From positions 1-5,923 of the forward strand of contig JAEXBC010000033.1 of assembly GCA_023457875.1 (NCBI GenBank): DNA of 5,923 bases. Direction: 5' to 3'. Numbering within the stretch: the stretch's first letter is position 1; every line of letters begins with the position of its first letter. Under the pieces are notes generated by a model. The model was given only the letters and a program-made list of their open reading frames with translations. It had not been told where the DNA came from and ran no database searches. Below are positions 4,370 to 5,923 of the stretch, one piece after another. Source of the stretch: Bacillota bacterium. Lineage in GTDB: Bacteria > Bacillota > Clostridia > Lachnospirales > Cellulosilyticaceae. The position numbers were made by a program, and so were the translations under genes.

Positions 4370-5923
4370 ATGATAATTAAATGTATGTATTACGGAAAAC
4401 ACTGGAACAAAAAGCCTATCAAATGGGAAGTAGCAGAGGTACAAAAGAATCTATCTCCATCGGAAATTACAATTGAGCAGTTAGCAGATGATTTGTCTCA
4501 TGGAGCAAGTTTCAAACCTGCATTTCTAAACGGTACAAAGTCCACAGATTGGGTTAGCCAACAATTATTTGCCCTTGATTTTGACCATGACACTACTATT
4601 CAAGAGCAACTTGCAAAATGCAAGGTACTGAATATACTTCCTTGCTTTGGCTATACAAGTTTTAGTCATACCGAGCAAGAACATCATTTTAGATTAGTAT
4701 TTTGTGCTGATAAGGTTATTACTGATATTGATACAAGAAACAAATTGCAGAATACCCTTATTTCAATTTTTGATAAGTCAGACAGGGTAACTTTTGATGC
4801 TACAAGAATCTTTTTCGGTGGGCAGTCACTAATTTGTGATACCTATGATAATAGGATTAATGCACAACAGATAATTGATAAATATTATAGTGAAGTTTTA
4901 ACATCTTCTCCAAATGGAGTAGATGTTAAATCACCCGAAAAGCAGAAGTCAAAAAATAGGACATCCAAAATTGATGCACCTGTTTTGAAAGATGAAAATG
5001 CGTCCATCAAAATTGAAGCTATTAAGACCTTAAACATAAATGTGATGCAGTCATTATTAAATCGTTCTCCAAATGGAGAACAGTTTAAAAGCCAACAGGA
5101 ATTATATAACCACATCAATTCACTCGACTTGTCGGAATACTTAGGAGTTTGCGGTTTTGTCAATTGCATTCTTCCAGATCATGAAGATAGCACACCTAGC
5201 GCACACATCTATACTACTGATAGCGGAACACAAGTATATAAATGCTTTGGCTGTAACAAGTGCTTTACCATAATTGGCATTACAGAAAAACTAGCAGGTT
5301 GCAAGCGTAGTGAAGCCATTGAATTTATAAAAGCGGTTTATAATCTGCGTCTTGAGCAATCCGATTGGGTTAAACAACAGCAGCGGATGATGATAGATAG
5401 TGCTAATTATCTTGATACTGAAGAATTTAGAACAGAATTTCCGGTGCTTTCCTCTTTAATCAGAACCAGAAAATTACATATTCAAAAGCTACTGATGCAT
5501 TTCACACAATATGTCAGTGATGATTTAAAGGTTGATAATAAGCCATTATTTTACAGTAATTATCAGACACTTATGGATATATGCGAAATAAAAGATAAAA
5601 CAAGAATGGCACAGTCCATTACACTATTTGCATTACTGAATATGATTGACAAAGTATCAATTGATAAGATTCCAGAAAAAGAATTAGCTAAAGCAAAACA
5701 TATTGCAGCCAAGTACGGACATAAAAAGCTCACTAATTTCTATTCATTTGATGAGTATGGTGTTAATTCGCTTGCAGACAGTGAAGAAATTGCAAAGGTT
5801 TTGAAGTCCAATAACATGACGCTAAAAGGATTAAGCAGAGAATACATATTAAGAACTTTTGGCGAGAATCTAGCAAATAAGGTTTATCCTCAATATAAAT
5901 TTGAGAATGCACAGGGTACAAGT
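4370..5923 (+). CDS. Replication primase: AEP-like region plus CHC2 zinc finger (3' end outside window)
   Basis: The frame stays open for 518 codons to the window edge. Residues 60-160 resemble an archaeo-eukaryotic-type primase/prim-pol core: strand LFALDFDHD with D70 and D72 (motif I, hhhDhD), YTSFSH (95-100) and HHFRLVF (105-111), then TFDATRIFFGG with D143 (motif III-like). A polar linker (about 175-245) follows. Residues 253-325 are a CHC2 zinc finger: C266 and H271, D-S-T-P-S (273-277), then YKCFGC with C292 and C295. The first pair is CxxxxH instead of the usual CxxH. Residues 330-518 are helical, perhaps including a winged helix (387-460); no TOPRIM or helicase motif is reached. The product should synthesise primers for element replication. 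ATG 4370 lacks a good Shine-Dalgarno (AAAAGG is 19 bases away), and ATG 4385 is an alternative. A promoter after the 4302 terminator is needed but not recognised. Confidence 0.75.
   Translation, partial: MIIKCMYYGKHWNKKPIKWEVAEVQKNLSPSEITIEQLADDLSHGASFKPAFLNGTKSTDWVSQQLFALDFDHDTTIQEQLAKCKVLNILPCFGYTSFSHTEQEHHFRLVFCADKVITDIDTRNKLQNTLISIFDKSDRVTFDATRIFFGGQSLICDTYDNRINAQQIIDKYYSEVLTSSPNGVDVKSPEKQKSKNRTSKIDAPVLKDENASIKIEAIKTLNINVMQSLLNRSPNGEQFKSQQELYNHINSLDLSEYLGVCGFVNCILPDHEDSTPSAHIYTTDSGTQVYKCFGCNKCFTIIGITEKLAGCKRSEAIEFIKAVYNLRLEQSDWVKQQQRMMIDSANYLDTEEFRTEFPVLSSLIRTRKLHIQKLLMHFTQYVSDDLKVDNKPLFYSNYQTLMDICEIKDKTRMAQSITLFALLNMIDKVSIDKIPEKELAKAKHIAAKYGHKKLTNFYSFDEYGVNSLADSEEIAKVLKSNNMTLKGLSREYILRTFGENLANKVYPQYKFENAQGTS
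4897..4930. repeat. Palindromic element, copy 1, inside the primase gene
   Basis: TTTAACATCTTCTCC (4897-4911) and GGAGTAGATGTTAAA (4916-4930) are inverted repeats matching at 14 of 15 positions around a 4-base AAAT loop. The core TTCTCCAAATGGAG recurs exactly at 5065-5078. It is read in frame as LTSSPNGVDVK, in the linker between the AEP-like region and the zinc finger. Confidence 0.75.
5057..5088. repeat. Palindromic element, copy 2, inside the primase gene
   Basis: TTAAATCGTTCTCC (5057-5070) and GGAGAACAGTTTAA (5075-5088) match at 12 of 14 positions around the same AAAT loop; one of the two differences is a wobble pair. The spacing to copy 1 is 159 bases (53 codons), so both cores are read in the same frame, giving SPNG each time (here NRSPNGEQFK). 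Confidence 0.75.

Noticed and set aside
4885..5169. 94-codon open frame on the - strand
   Set aside because: It lies wholly opposite the primase zinc-finger/linker coding sequence, has no family likeness, and is a shadow of that gene.

Overview
The window looks like part of a phage or phage-derived element (prophage, phage-plasmid or capsid-carrying satellite) of a low-GC Gram-positive host, most likely a gut Clostridia-type Firmicute. This is inferred from the AT-rich sequence, AGGAGG-type ribosome binding sites, a UviB/BhlA-type holin-like tail, and the scaffold, coat and primase family types. No host gene is visible. Every supportable gene lies on the + strand.

Layout. (1) 1-174 is the 3' end of a holin-like gene. 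(2) 175-1391 carries no long gene. It holds intrinsic terminators, diverged direct repeats, two operator-like inverted repeats, and two tandem cassettes, each made of a small zinc-ribbon gene plus a terminator. The first cassette's gene (837-970) appears frameshifted; the second (1068-1205) is intact. (3) 1392-2765 is a head pair: scaffolding protein, then HK97-fold major coat protein, ended by a strong terminator. (4) 2766-2929 is a leader of three consecutive hairpins. (5) 2930-4276 is an early-type run: an XRE/Cro regulator, two mini-ORFs with good Shine-Dalgarno sequences, an unidentified 258-aa protein with a DxDS motif, and a 71-aa small phage protein, closed by a terminator. (6) 4370-5923 is a large gene, open at the window edge, coding for a primase-like protein. 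It has an apparent AEP-type catalytic region followed by a CHC2 zinc finger, with a linker carrying two copies of a palindromic DNA element.

How it fits together. Lysis, head and replication functions sit next to each other with no terminase, portal, head-completion or tail gene between them. Scaffold and coat would build procapsids, the XRE protein probably controls the early region, and the primase would start element DNA synthesis. The most unusual points are the detached scaffold-coat pair, the duplicated zinc-ribbon/terminator cassettes, the structured leaders at 2791-2900 and 3149-3280, and the in-frame palindromes in the primase linker.
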